A DNA stretch of 64,000 nucleotides from Glandiceps talaboti. Lineage: Eukaryota; Hemichordata; Enteropneusta; Spengelidae. The notes below the pieces were generated by a model. That model was not told the origin of the DNA and ran no database searches. It saw nothing but the letters and a program-made list of their open reading frames with translations. Positions within the stretch are counted from its first letter, which is position 1. Each line of letters starts with the position of its first letter. Positions 1-14,791 of the stretch are shown here, in pieces. Location: NCBI RefSeq assembly GCF_964340395.1, contig NC_135553.1, positions 12,204,501-12,268,500 of the forward strand, given 5' to 3'. Both the position numbers and the translations under genes were made by a program.

Positions 1-78
1 TACATACATACGTACGTACATACATACATACATACATACATACATACATACATACATACATACGATCGTACGCACGCA

Positions 79-110
<32 letters not shown>

Positions 111-355
111 TACATACATACATACATACATACATACATACATACATACATACATACATACATACATGCATACATGCATACATACATACATACACACATA
201 CATACATACATACATACATACATACATACATACATGCATACATGCATGCATGCATGCATACATACATACATACATACATACATACATACATACATACATA
301 CATACATACATACATACATACATACATACATACATACATACACGCATGCATATAC

Positions 356-386
<31 letters not shown>

Positions 387-387
387 G
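1..387. repeat. (TACA)n / (CAGA)n microsatellite
   Basis: Nearly pure tetranucleotide TACA array interrupted by a short ACGC block at about 70-98, ending in a (CAGA)n block at 358-387. The long His/Thr/Tyr-rich open frames over it are translations of the repeat, not genes. The array runs off the window start. Confidence 0.97.
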
Positions 388-2536
388 GGGAAGAAATTGG
401 TGCAATATGCTGTTTAACTTTATTGCTCCAACTTTTGAAATGCGAATATCTCGTTGTATTTTTAGAATATGATATCTATCGAGTCAGAGCGACACCTGTG
501 CGTGACCTTGACAACAACTACAACGTTTAATAGTACCTTTTCATTTCACTACATTACAGCCCAAATTACATCAAGTGTTTCCACTTTTGGAGAAGCTCCA
601 GTAAGAATGGAATGTACGAACTGTCGTGATGAGGTGCTGACGAGAACTGAATATAAACCGGGAGCATTCGCCTGGATGTCGTGTGGTGTGATAACTTTGT
701 TCTGGTAAGAATTCGAAGCATACATTTTATTTGCTTTTTTGTTGTCATACATTCGTTCAATTAAGTGAAATAGTGGTAAATCGTTTTTGAGAATATGTCT
801 CGAGCAATGATATGATATTAGGAGTACTGCGGGCGAATGATGCGTAGCGCAAAGGGAAGATAAAATGAGACGTACTCTACGGTTGATAAGAAATTTTACT
901 TTAAGCAGGAGCCAATTTGGAATGGGGGGGGGGGAGATACGTACTCGCGCTTGCAATTATTGTTACTGTACGGCCTAGTATGTGAATGTCCATGCATGCA
1001 GTGATAATACATTGAATTCAGGGATAAAGCAAACGTGTTTTAAATGGTTTTTCAACTTTTTTTAAACACAAAAATATGTTTACTCAGACCACTTTACTCG
1101 ATTTGGTTACCGTATTCTATAGCTATCTGACCAGTGTTGTCATATCTTTCCAGTGTCAGTAAATAACAGATTTCAACTTCAAAATCTTCCGAAACTCGTA
1201 GGAGAACAAGAATGGTTCATACAATTACACATCCAAGCTTCTGACTTTCGAAATACTGAGAACTTTGAAAAAAAACCATATTGAGTGTTAGGGTTTTCTT
1301 GAAAAGGTACAACAAAATCTCATGAAAACTTAAACAAGTTTCTTAGCCCCATGGGTGTCCAGCTTACAAATGAAACAATGTGCTTGATTGCGTGGGCCTC
1401 TAACACGTATGTTGAGTGCTCTAATGTTGATATGGCCATCTACGGTAATCATGACCGATTCTTTCGTTTACGTTTATATTTTACCATAACTCTATCGTAT
1501 CTTGTTTTGCTTTCCTTTTATTCCCCCCTGATAGCATGTGGTGTGGGTGTTGTGTAATTCCATTCGTCAACGACGGCTTTAAAGATGTCCGCCACCACTG
1601 TCCGAAGTGTGACACGCTACTGGGAGTGTGGCATCGTGAAAAAGGAATTTACTAAAATGAGAATATCACAGGATATGTTTACCGTGTATAATGCATCATC
1701 TTGTTGTGTTATCTACAAGATTTCCCACTTGACAAAAAAAGTACATCCTAGTGAATCGTTCGAACATATACCGCATGATCAAACATGATACCTTTTTTTA
1801 CATTATAGTGTTATTATCTCATATGACTGGTTCATTATAGTCATATAGTATGTGTCTTAACCTATCAGTCACGGCTGTCTTCCAAGTCAACGAATACAAA
1901 CATGTCATATATAGTTTATGAGTCTAGTAAGTCTCTCAATAATTTTAACTCATTCAACTAGTCCGATAGAGTAAAAAAAATTATGTTAATCAGATTTGAA
2001 ATATCAAAACTTTGGTTTATTTTCAAAAGTAACACCATGTGAACATGTATTATTAGGCTAAGCAATAAAATGAAATATACATACATATCAATTTCACGCT
2101 GAAAGATAAACCAGTGACGTCGCAAAATTTTAAAATGTAAAACGTGTATAGTTGTTGTACTTTCTTTCCAACAACCGTGATACATGATTAAAATGGAATT
2201 TGATGTACTGAGGAATACCGCTCGATTCCTTTATTTACGTACCTTCATTTCCTTCCTATAGTGTCCTTTGTTTGTTTTTTTATTTTTATTTTTTATTTTT
2301 ATTTTGTAGTTATGGACCCGGGAGTAATCCCATCGTCCTACTTACATTTTTTTTCATTCTATATTTCTTTATTCCCATATAGGCGATCATTCCCAATTTG
2401 AAAGACAAACGGCAATATAAACTTTTGCCCCAAAGTGCAATATAAGTGAAGCATTGATTGTGAAACAGCCAAACATTGACATGACATGTTCTGTAACTAG
2501 TGTGGTAGCTAGGTAATACATGTATATGTATATGTA
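388..2536. other. intergenic, no gene recognised
   Basis: Only short unrelated open frames are present, without recognisable motifs or matching splice sites. A poly-G run lies near 925. I see nothing that supports a gene or an RNA here. Confidence 0.6.
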
Positions 2537-2602
2537 ACAGATACAATCCGACCAATATGCGTCGAGCGGTAGCGAGGCGCATATTGGTCGGATTGTATCT
2601 GT
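2537..2602. repeat. perfect 25-bp inverted repeat, 16-nt loop
   Basis: Arms 2537-2561 and 2578-2602 are exact reverse complements around a 16-nt loop. It could form a strong hairpin or be a remnant of a foldback transposon. It abuts the left end of the possible terminal-repeat element that starts at 2604. Confidence 0.9.
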
Positions 2603-2603
2603 T

Positions 2604-3349
2604 TTGTACACCGGCTAATTTCCTTTGTTGTGTATTGAGTTCGAATTCCAATATACTCCGGAGATAACTCATACACTGCTATCATACCACCGCAACAACA
2701 ACAATAATAATAACAGTGTCTGCGCCATCGTGCATGTCTGCATATCTTCCGGGCTATTATACACTCTAGCTAATACACATACACCCTCTAACAAAATTAG
2801 ACACTCACTTCACACTACAAGTTCTCAAATACAGTGTCTGCTGTACTGTGCATTTTCTCAGAGGATATTTTTACATTGGAGTGACAATGAAGTTGGATAC
2901 TCTGATACTCTCTGTACTCTCCATGTTCTTAAATGTAAACTGAGCGAAACGTCGCTTTCGACAAGACATGCTTAGCTACTGAATCAGTGAAAGGTTCACA
3001 CACACTAACCAAGCTATTGACGTTTATTTGGTTGGGCTTTCGCCATCATCAATCATTCATTTTGACAGCTCTTTCTGGTTGATAACAAACTCGATACTTC
3101 GATACAAACATCTTCCTGTTGGAGTCTATTGCGCACACAGTCAATGTCTGTCTAATATACTCCAGATGTTGACTTTTCATTACCATGTCTGTCTAATATA
3201 CTCCGTGTATGGACTTTTCATTACCCGGATGGTATTTCTCATATTCTCAGCTCCCTGGATTTTGAAGCGGGAAGTTTGCGGACACCTGATTGGCTGATCG
3301 CCCGATTAATCACTGTCGCTTGACAAGTAACGCCCACGCCGGTGTACAA
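2604..3349. mobile_element. possible non-autonomous element with 12-bp terminal inverted repeats
   Basis: TTGTACACCGGC at 2604-2615 is matched by its exact reverse complement at 3338-3349. The 746-bp interior has no convincing coding sequence. No clear target-site duplication is visible, so the identification as a transposon is tentative. Confidence 0.4.
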
Positions 3350-3656
3350 GTATAGTTATGTTTGAACTAATAAGTAATGTTAAAGAATTCATGTAAGAAA
3401 CTGGGACAAGAACAAATATTTTACATGTACCACATTTCAGACAAGGCTATATGCCATTGTAGAAAAGGATTTTTTTCTTCCATCACAGTCCAAAACACAA
3501 TGACCCCTCCATCTACAATTTTCAAAACAGCATGACCCCACCTACTGCCAATTTCGAAAACAGGGGACACCCCCCCTACACCCCCCCCCCGGCTGAAGAA
3601 ACTGACCGGTCCCTAATTACTAAAAACCATAACTACGGAAATGACTAATTAGTGTT

Positions 3657-3658
<2 letters not shown>

Positions 3659-3713
<55 letters not shown>

Positions 3714-3740
3714 ACACACACACACACACATGCACGCACG
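3659..3740. repeat. (CA)n microsatellite
   Basis: Dinucleotide array just past the 3' end of the first kringle gene. A related (CA)n lies at 14637-14698 in the same position relative to the third gene, and both are followed by the same unique sequence. This marks the duplicated segment. Confidence 0.95.
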
Positions 3741-3858
3741 CGCGCTATTAAATTTGTTTGGTCACAGAGGATTCGTTGTTTCATGTATCGAAAGGGCTAT
3801 AAAAGATTAATATTACAAATTCTATCTCGTGCATATGGCACAGGAGAGGACTTCTCCA

Positions 3859-6800
3859 TCAATATACGGTCCACAGTGATGTAGTATCTGAAAAGCAAAA
3901 TGTCGTCCGTACACTGTTAGAGAAAAACTTCAAAAATGAAGCGCATTTTGGAAAATGATCATTATAGTTGTGGAAGGGATATATTTATATACTTGATAAT
4001 TTCCTTTAACTATTCAACCACAAAAGCAAATTCCCATGATATGCATATGAGCATGTAAAATAAATTGTCAGTATATTGATTATGTGTCCATTCGAAATCC
4101 TCTGTCAAACGATACAATAAATTCAAGTGAAAGTTCATTTGTGTTTGTAAAGCGAGAGAGTATATTGTCAATTAAATTGCTATACGGTTAGTAATGCAAT
4201 TGAAGGCTTACTATTGGTGCACGAAGTTTGAATAGTTGTGACGTCACAATATTCCCACTCGATATTTAGGTCAGTAGTGTAACACCAGGTGGCGGGCTTG
4301 CCATCCGGGTTCCGACAGTAGTTGTGATCACCGATACCCTCATTTGCATAGTTTTCAGGTGTTACTGTATGTTGATGTGGAGTCTGTTCTGTCCATTTTT
4401 GACACGATAATCCACTCGTAGTCGTTGACGTCATACCACGGTAGTCTACTCCATTGTGTGTGGTGAAACACTCACTAAAACCTGCAGTCAAAAATACATC
4501 TTGTTGCAGAGTAATGTGTGTCATCCTCTGTATTTGTAGTTTTGATATTTATCCATGTCGATTTCTGTCGAGCCAGACAGGTTAAATGGTTTGAATAATA
4601 TTGCAATCATTTCAGCGATGTTTGTGTAAATTTATTAAGCCAGTCTTTCTTCTGTACAAAGTCGATCCTTAAGGCACAATCGCACCCAAACGTCTCTGAT
4701 TGCTCGCCATCGCACAATTGGACAGGTGCTTCAGTCAAGATCAGTATTATAGACTGTAAGGGAGCCTTCGGTAATTACAAGGGGGAGGGGAGAATCAAGT
4801 CTGGACCTGTTGCATATACAGTGTGACCCTCCCCTCGAATCTGTTTTATAAAAAGTGACCCTTCCTTTATTTCCTTTCTCTAATTCACGACCCTCCACCC
4901 CTCACCAAAACTAACAAGTGATTGACAGCATTGATGCCAGCAGGGGTAAGACTGAGATGTTCTGGATTTGGCAGTGGTGGCAGCGGAATAGCAAACTAAT
5001 GCAAAGTTGGATAATACAAGTAAAATGTGTTCCTCCACTAAAATATGGCCCACACCCGAGAACCGATGTGTAAAAAGTGATCCACCCCCTAATTCCCTCG
5101 GCCCTCTCCCAAATCAACTGCAATTACTGAAGGCCCCTTAATCTCAGACCACTATACAGTGATCTGAGCGCTAATTTAAAATTCCATAGTGACCTTACGG
5201 TACGGGGGGGGGGGGGGTCAACATCACGGCTACGTATCAACAATTTTCTCCTCGAGTGCGGTAAAATATTCCTTTCTTACGAAAAGGTACTTATATATGA
5301 AAATGATATTATAAGTATACTATTTCAGAAATTGGCACAATGAAACAATAAACACTAAAATGATAATAACCTTTGCTTTGGTGTATAGTGTTTGACGAGT
5401 ATACCAGTTTACTACCACCAGAGGGCGCCATGACACCACCAGTTACGTTCCCGTTGATGGCGTGAAATGTACCATTGCTATTCAGAGCTCTTGACATACC
5501 CTCTCGAAGTCGATCCACTTGATGCTGATGAGCATCTAATGAAGTTCTCAATTCTTTATTCTGGGTCTGTGCTCAATGACAAGGACAAAATAGAAAAAAA
5601 TACAAATCATGGAAATGCTTAGTTTGAGTTTTCGGCTGTCTGTAACTTACAAGGTGTTCCCACAAATCTGCGTAGAAATACAGACCGTTTCAAGTAACCG
5701 CCCAATGGCTCTGTTTGATACAACCACGCAGAAACCAATGAGAAACTGCCTATTCTACACGACTCGACTGAGATAGCAAGATGGCAATTTCTTGCTACAT
5801 TTCGTTTATTATGAAATAAACCATTTACACCAGCACTAGCTGCAACTGGAACAGGTATTTTTCATCAGATAACCAAATTTAAAGATATATTCACTAAAAA
5901 ATGGTCTGTTTACTTATAAAAAGATATTGTATGTGTTAATTCGAAATGTTAAAGCTGCACTAGTTTGTACACGTAACTGTAGTATCATTTTCGATCAAAC
6001 AACCACAATCTATTCACTGAAAATTACTAACTATCAATAATTAGACAGTATACATGGTAGTGGTCGATATTATCCATTAGCAGTACAGAAACACTTTGAA
6101 ATCGTGATTGCCGTTGAGGGCGCTGATTTTGGGTGCGGACCCAAAAATCAATTTCACGTAATTTATCGTGTATTTAGCTACAAAACATACGTACAGGTTA
6201 GGGGAATACTGTTTACGATGTACGACATTGCGAGTAACTTATTGTTACCGCCAAGCGAAACTTTTTTTAATGTTTCAGTTGCAACTAGTGCAGCTTTCAT
6301 CGTACTGCAACGAGACGCATACACGCGGGCGACAATGCTTTGACGCCTGAATTTGGCGTCCGCATCCTTAGTCTGGCACAGTGGCAGTTAGTTCATTTTA
6401 TTTAGCCAAATGTGGCAAGAAACCATTGTTGTAGCAAACAGGTCCGCTGAACGGTAACTTGAAACGGGCAGTACGCCATAATGCTATTTGGATATCTGGT
6501 AAGCGTTCTACTAAATGATTCAACATATTTTAGTACAGTTTATTTCAAAATACCGTGCAGCTTTTTTGTTTGACACAACCATGCAGAGACCAACAAGAAA
6601 CTGCACATGCCACACTTCAATAGCCAGATTGCATTTTTTGCTACATTTAGTCTAAATGAAATAAACCATTTAAATGTATTGCAACTCCATGCAGACATTC
6701 GGGCACCAATGTTTTTCTTAGTATCAAACACCAGATGAAAATGTCCTTTGCTGTGTTCATTTGATGTCTGTATGGTGGCATGTGCAGTTCATTTCACTTA

Positions 6801-7471
6801 GACAAAATGTAGCAAGAAACTGTAGCCATTCAATCTTGTTATAAAGTGTAGCATGTCCAGTTTCTTATTGGTTTCTGTGTGGTTGTATCAAACAGAATTG
6901 CACGGTATTATGAAATTCACTGTATGTGTACGTATATAAAGTGAGCGATTTCGGGTATTATTTTCTGTGAATTTGGGAGTGGCCCGATGTAAAGTCGTGT
7001 TTACACGATTCAGTCTCACCGCGTCATCCGGCATATCAATATCATAATTTATAGAAAGATTTTTTAAAAAATTGTTAATGTTCAATAAATTTGCAGACAG
7101 CAAGAGCATATTTGAAATGCAATCTGTAACTAAAGTTAAATCAAGGTAAAAAAACCCAACAACCCTGTGTTGTAAGTGTATAGGGCATGAATTAATAAAC
7201 CTTAGATATTATACGAGTAAAACATACATATAGAATTCTTGTATATACTCACCTTCAGAGTTTCAAGCGTCGCACCTTGGTTTGTTGCAGTAGCGTACAG
7301 ACCACCGAGTTTTGATTCAACTTCACTCAAACCACCTTCTTGAATGGGTACGTTATTTGTAACGGATTCTGCAACTACGGATGCAGTATTTGGAATGGAC
7401 ACTGCGATTGTACTAGACATCGACAAAATGTTATAGAAAATAACAAAAACCAGAGACATCTTCATCATCAT
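3859..7471 (-). CDS. truncated secreted kringle protein (copy A)
   Basis: Four exons on the minus strand: 7471-7253, 5566-5371, 4481-4212 and 3887-3859, with GT-AG borders and closing phases, giving about 237 residues. Exon 1 holds a signal peptide; several Met codons at 7471-7459 could be the start. Exon 2 is a hydrophilic stalk with NGT and NVT sequons. Exon 3 is one kringle with six Cys (C143-C226), including the FCRNPDG-like and WCYTTD motifs. Kringles bind proteins or lysine-like ligands outside the cell; the ligand here is unknown. The last exon is a deletion fusion: the acceptor and first bases of exon 4 are joined to the tail of exon 5 out of frame, so TGA follows within ten codons and the C4-like domain is lost. 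It may be a functional short form or a decaying pseudogene. Confidence 0.72.
5685..6472. mobile_element. foldback MITE, family 1, carrying a nested repeat
   Basis: The ends read CCGTTTCAAG inward followed by a region with the word TTTGATACAACCA on the left, and a matching GGTAACTTGAAACGGG on the right. The middle (about 5830-6340) is another dispersed repeat that recurs at 12590-13015. It sits in intron 1 of kringle copy A; copy B lacks it in its 839-bp intron 1. Confidence 0.65.
6541..6918. mobile_element. foldback MITE, family 1
   Basis: The ends are imperfect inverted repeats of about 60 bp (TTTCA..ATACCGTGCA, then the TTTG(A/T)(C/T)ACAACCA word, then AAGAAACTG). Related copies lie at 5685-6472, 32278-32623 and, partially, 40795-40850. 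It lies in intron 1 of kringle copy A. Confidence 0.75.
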
Positions 7472-7578
7472 TCGCGTAAAAGAAAAAGGTGTGTACATTT
7501 TACAGTCAACACTCGCTTAGTTTTAGCGTTCTTCTTAACGTTGCAGGAACACTTTAAATTTAAACAGTGGCACTATCA

Positions 7579-7585
7579 TTATATA
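7579..7585 (-). promoter_or_regulatory. TATA box of kringle copy A
   Basis: TATATAA on the minus strand, about 110 bp upstream of the start codon. The paralogue at 18052 has TATAAA at a similar distance, which supports a TATA-driven promoter. The transcription start is not visible directly. Confidence 0.5.
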
Positions 7586-9222
7586 CACGGGCCAATTTAT
7601 ACAATTCTAGGCTGATTAATTACTTGTTGACACAGGTATTCTATGTTCTCTACGCCGGGACATGTGATTGATACATGTCACAAACCGTGTTATCCGGGAG
7701 CAAAGTCTAAGAAATGATAAACGTACTAGTACTACAACGTTGTTATCGATATTCAAATCAAACTTACTCTAACGAAAATGTGTGCGTATGCTTTAATTCA
7801 CACGTAGAAATGTGCCTGTACACTATATCTTCGGTAGAGGGATTCCCGACAGAGTTCTAGGCGTAATCAACTAAGATTTGGAGAGCTTGTGAAACAAAAA
7901 GATATATCGATGTTATATTTAAAAAATGTCCCAAGTCGACCTTTAATGTTAACTTTAATTCTCCACACAAATCTCAATCTCTTCACAAACCCTTTTCCAC
8001 TTTGTAACACTTGTAATAAATCTGTACGAAGTTCAACATGTGTTCATCTCATCAAGGATAAATATAAGTAGGGAAACGACCACACAATTATTGACAAATA
8101 TTGCATGTAGTACACATTTTATCTTATCTTATCTCAGTGCATTTCAATCTATTCTGTTCTTTTCTGTTCTGTTCTGTTCTGTTCTGTTCTGTTCTGTTCT
8201 GTTCTGTTCTGTTCTGTTCTGTTCAGTTCTGCTTTGTTCTGTTCGTTCCGTCATGTCCCATTCTATTCTATTCTATTCTATTCTATTCTATTCTATTCTA
8301 TTCTATTCTATTCTATTCTATTCTATTCTATTCTATTCTATTCTATCCTATTCTATTCTATTCTATTCTCTCCTCTCCATCCCAACACTTTATATAAATA
8401 CATCCACACCAGTCATTCACCATCGTTAGTCAAAATCCAAAAATTCAAAGATCAGCGGCAAGGATGCCATGCATACAACATAAGTGATAGAAAGTTCTGT
8501 TATGCATCTCACAAGACTCAACATAATTATGTCAATTTCTGATAGCGTGAAAGTAAACCAGGTCAATATGAACATGTACATTTCAAACTTAAAATTGAAA
8601 GGAAATCGGAGTTTGAAGATATGAAATGATACTACCCGAAGTTAAGTTTTGCCAATATCAATGATCCATGTCATTCAAACGAACCACGGACCACGGTATC
8701 ATTTGATAATTTCGTGGTTTTCCCCTTTCTACCCCTGTAAAGTACCGAAAAATGGGCAGACTATCCGTAATGGTTGTATGTCCGGGAATCGTGACAAATA
8801 TGACTCCCATAAAAATACAATAAGCGTTTTCCGCTAATGTATGATTATCGTCAACCATTCCCTCATAATAGAAAATAATGTTGTCACGATTTAAGCCTTG
8901 TAAACACCTGGAATCCGGACATCGATGACACCTGTACCTGACGACTGGAAGAAATTATGTTGCGATGTCCGGGTGCGATGTTCATTGCATTCCGGGAGTC
9001 AAGTGGTATGGTGTGACTGATCCATAATAATCTTATCAATTAGTATTGAATGAATGGCAACAAATTGATAATAGGCGAACTGTCACGATTTAAAACTACT
9101 ATTACGGTAGTCATCGATGAAACAATTACGATATCAGTCTTTGCCATCTGCCTTTATCACAAGGGGCGTGTTTTGTCGTGTAGTATGTTTATATAAACAT
9201 ACCACGTGACCAGAGGTCTAGG
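7586..9222. other. divergent intergenic region between kringle copies A and C
   Basis: Shared upstream region of two divergently oriented genes. GGGAGCAAAGTCT near 7696 recurs upstream of copy B at 18296 and 18476, and is a candidate shared upstream element or simply duplicated DNA. The region also holds the pentanucleotide arrays at 8140-8370. No gene is recognised. Confidence 0.55.
8140..8370. repeat. (TTCTG)n followed by (TTCTA)n
   Basis: Two adjoining pentanucleotide arrays: TTCTG to about 8246, then TTCTA from about 8260. They differ by one base in the unit, so one probably arose from the other. The Phe/Ser/Leu-rich open frames here are repeat translations. Confidence 0.96.
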
Positions 9223-9223
9223 A

Positions 9224-9235
9224 TATATATATATA
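9224..9235 (+). promoter_or_regulatory. TATA-like element of kringle copy C
   Basis: A TATATATATATA run about 84 bp before the start codon. It aligns with the AGGATATAAG word upstream of copy D (19561-19570), so it is probably the TATA element. Confidence 0.5.
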
Positions 9236-9307
9236 CACGGAGTAAGAACAACAAAAATAAACTTAACAACTCTGTGGTATGATCTCGACGCCGTGCATGG
9301 ACGAAAG

Positions 9308-12506
<3,199 letters not shown>

Positions 12507-12589
12507 TGCATAATACAAGAGTGACCCGGGATTAGGATAATCCGTATGGATTAGTATAATCCACATAAGAGCAGTATTATTCACAATGC

Positions 12590-13015
12590 CATAAACCTCC
12601 ACTAGCTGCAACGGGGACAATTTTTTGCAAAGATGTATTCACTAACAATTTGTCAATTACTGTTAGTAGTACTTAATTTTAAAAAACACATTTTATCTGT
12701 TAATGTTGTCTATTGCTCTTAGTCTGAGTCTCTAGGTAGTGTAATGGCCTCGTTTTGAATATGCCACTACGTTGAAACTGCACTAGTTGTAACTTAAGTA
12801 TCATATTTCAATCAGACAACCACAATATATTCATTGAAAATTATTTAAAATACCAATAATTAGACATTGTACGTGTTAACCAGTGGTCGATATTATCCAT
12901 AAGCAGTACAAAACAGCTTGAGTGCGGACCCCAAAAAACAATTTGATTCAATTTATCGTGTGTACAGCTACAACAAATACGGTTATCCACAGGTGATACA
13001 ATACTGTTCACGGGG
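12590..13015. mobile_element. dispersed repeat, direct copy of 5830-6340
   Basis: It shares several long words with 5830-6340, such as CACTAGCTGCAAC, GTGGTCGATATTATCCAT and ATTTATCGTGT, in the same order and orientation. Its position does not correspond within the duplicated gene units, so it is an independent insertion of a repeat family. Confidence 0.65.
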
Positions 13016-14636
13016 TAACCTTTCACACACGACCATCATATAGCCAAAATGCCAGGATTCTAGGCTAAAGAATGATGGTCTGCGGCTAACTGCCATAGTC
13101 GTAAACCACAGCCTCTTTTACGGCACCGTCCAAGACGTACCACTGCAGCTACAGCTAGCTAACTTAAAGATAACACCTTTATGTAAGTTTTGTCTCTAAA
13201 TAAAACCACTGCTGTTCGTATAGCATAGAGGTGAACGCACTATCAAATTATTCCGCATATTGACCAAATACTACGTGACGTAAGAGGGGTCTAATGATTT
13301 TGTAATCATCTGTACATTAACTATCTGTTAGATTTATATGCTGAATTAAACCAAATATGTTGTTATTCTGCACCGACTGGTTGATTGCTTCGTTTGTTCG
13401 TTTGTTTGTTCGTTCGTTCGTTCGTTCGTTCGTTCATTCATTCATTCATTCATTTGTTCGTTCGTTCGTTCGTTCGTTCGTTCGTTCGTTTGTTTGTTTG
13501 TTTGTTTGTTTGTTTGTTTGTTTGTTTGTGGAATGTACGTCCTGCTGCTAATATATGTCATCAATAATTGCTAAAAATGGTGTTGATTTTGGTATTTCGA
13601 CATAGACATTTTGACTGAAAAAGACTACAGGCGCTCACATGTAAATGTAATGTCAAATGTCTGTACGAAATATTTACATGTAAGCGTATCGACAAGAAGA
13701 CAGACTGCAGTTTTATTCACAATATATGTGTATAATTATGCAATATATACTAGATGAGGTCTGCCACCTCTGTAGTGTTTGACGGGGCCTTTGATTGAGC
13801 ACGTTTTCGTTTCAATCTTTGATTTATGAATTCTGGGTTGAATTCCCCAACCACTTTATTTGACAACATCGTGCAGTGTTATCAAATCAAACTAACAATT
13901 GTGATAATGAAATATAGATATTGCATGAAATAACAGTATGACATAAAAAAAAAGAGTTTTTATTTCATAATTTTAGGTAATACATACTTATCTCCATAAA
14001 TATCAAAACAAACTCATTTCATGACAAACATTAGGATGACAAAATTATTTATGAAATCGAACACGTGTTGTCAAATTTGATGGCAAAGATCTCGTATTAC
14101 TGGTGGTTCAAAGTAGTTATCTAGCTGTTACAGCGGAAACGGGCTTGGTATGGAATTTCACTGATGGTACACGATGGGTTTTACAGACAGAGAGACTCTT
14201 TATACCTCAAACTAACAATAGAAGAGAAGCATTGAACACACATTCAGGATCTTGCATTTGCTCACATCGATAACTGATATCAAAGCATTAAAATAATGTT
14301 TTAAGTGCAGTAAAAATGATTTCTGAAATGACGTAATAGACTTGATTATGTATACAGTTAATGGTTTCTATTGTTTACCATCCTACTGGTAAACAACATG
14401 CTTCTACATCCCAACTGTGTGTGGCTATAATCTTTACTCTTAAAAGTAATATAGTAGTCTGTGTTGATGTTGTGTCCCATGCAGAGGCGCCACACCAACC
14501 CCGTTTTCGCTGTATCTGATGCCTTGGTTTGTAAATAACACTATATGAAGAAGACGGGTGAAAACATAAAGCAGTAAAAGGAAAGGAAAATAGTATAACA
14601 AGTTTGTAAGTTTTAGTTTTCGCGGTGTATTATGCC
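13016..14636. other. intergenic, no gene recognised
   Basis: Between the convergent 3' ends of copies C and B. It holds the tetranucleotide array at 13390-13529. I see no coding exon, tRNA or other RNA. Confidence 0.55.
13390..13529. repeat. (TTCG)n/(TTCA)n/(TTTG)n microsatellite
   Basis: Interrupted tetranucleotide array; the Phe/Val/Arg-rich open frames here are repeat translations. Confidence 0.95.
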
Positions 14637-14645
14637 ACACACACA

Positions 14646-14698
<53 letters not shown>
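14637..14698. repeat. (CA)n microsatellite
   Basis: Positional counterpart of the array at 3659-3740, downstream of kringle copy B. Confidence 0.95.
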
Positions 14699-14700
<2 letters not shown>

Positions 14701-14791
14701 ACGTTAATTTGTTTAGTCACAGAGGATTCGTTGTTTCATGTATCGAAAGGGCTATAAAAAATTAATATTACAAAAAAGTGAATTCTAAATT

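Noticed and set aside
549-956. 135-residue minus-strand frame
   Set aside because: Composition is unremarkable, runs through a poly-G tract, and shows no domain or splice context.
2310-2672. 120-residue minus-strand frame
   Set aside because: It spans the perfect inverted repeat at 2537-2602 and has no recognisable domain.
13760-13860. Possible second tRNA-like region with GGTTGAATTCC
   Set aside because: B-box-like word only; no acceptable A box or cloverleaf at the right distance.
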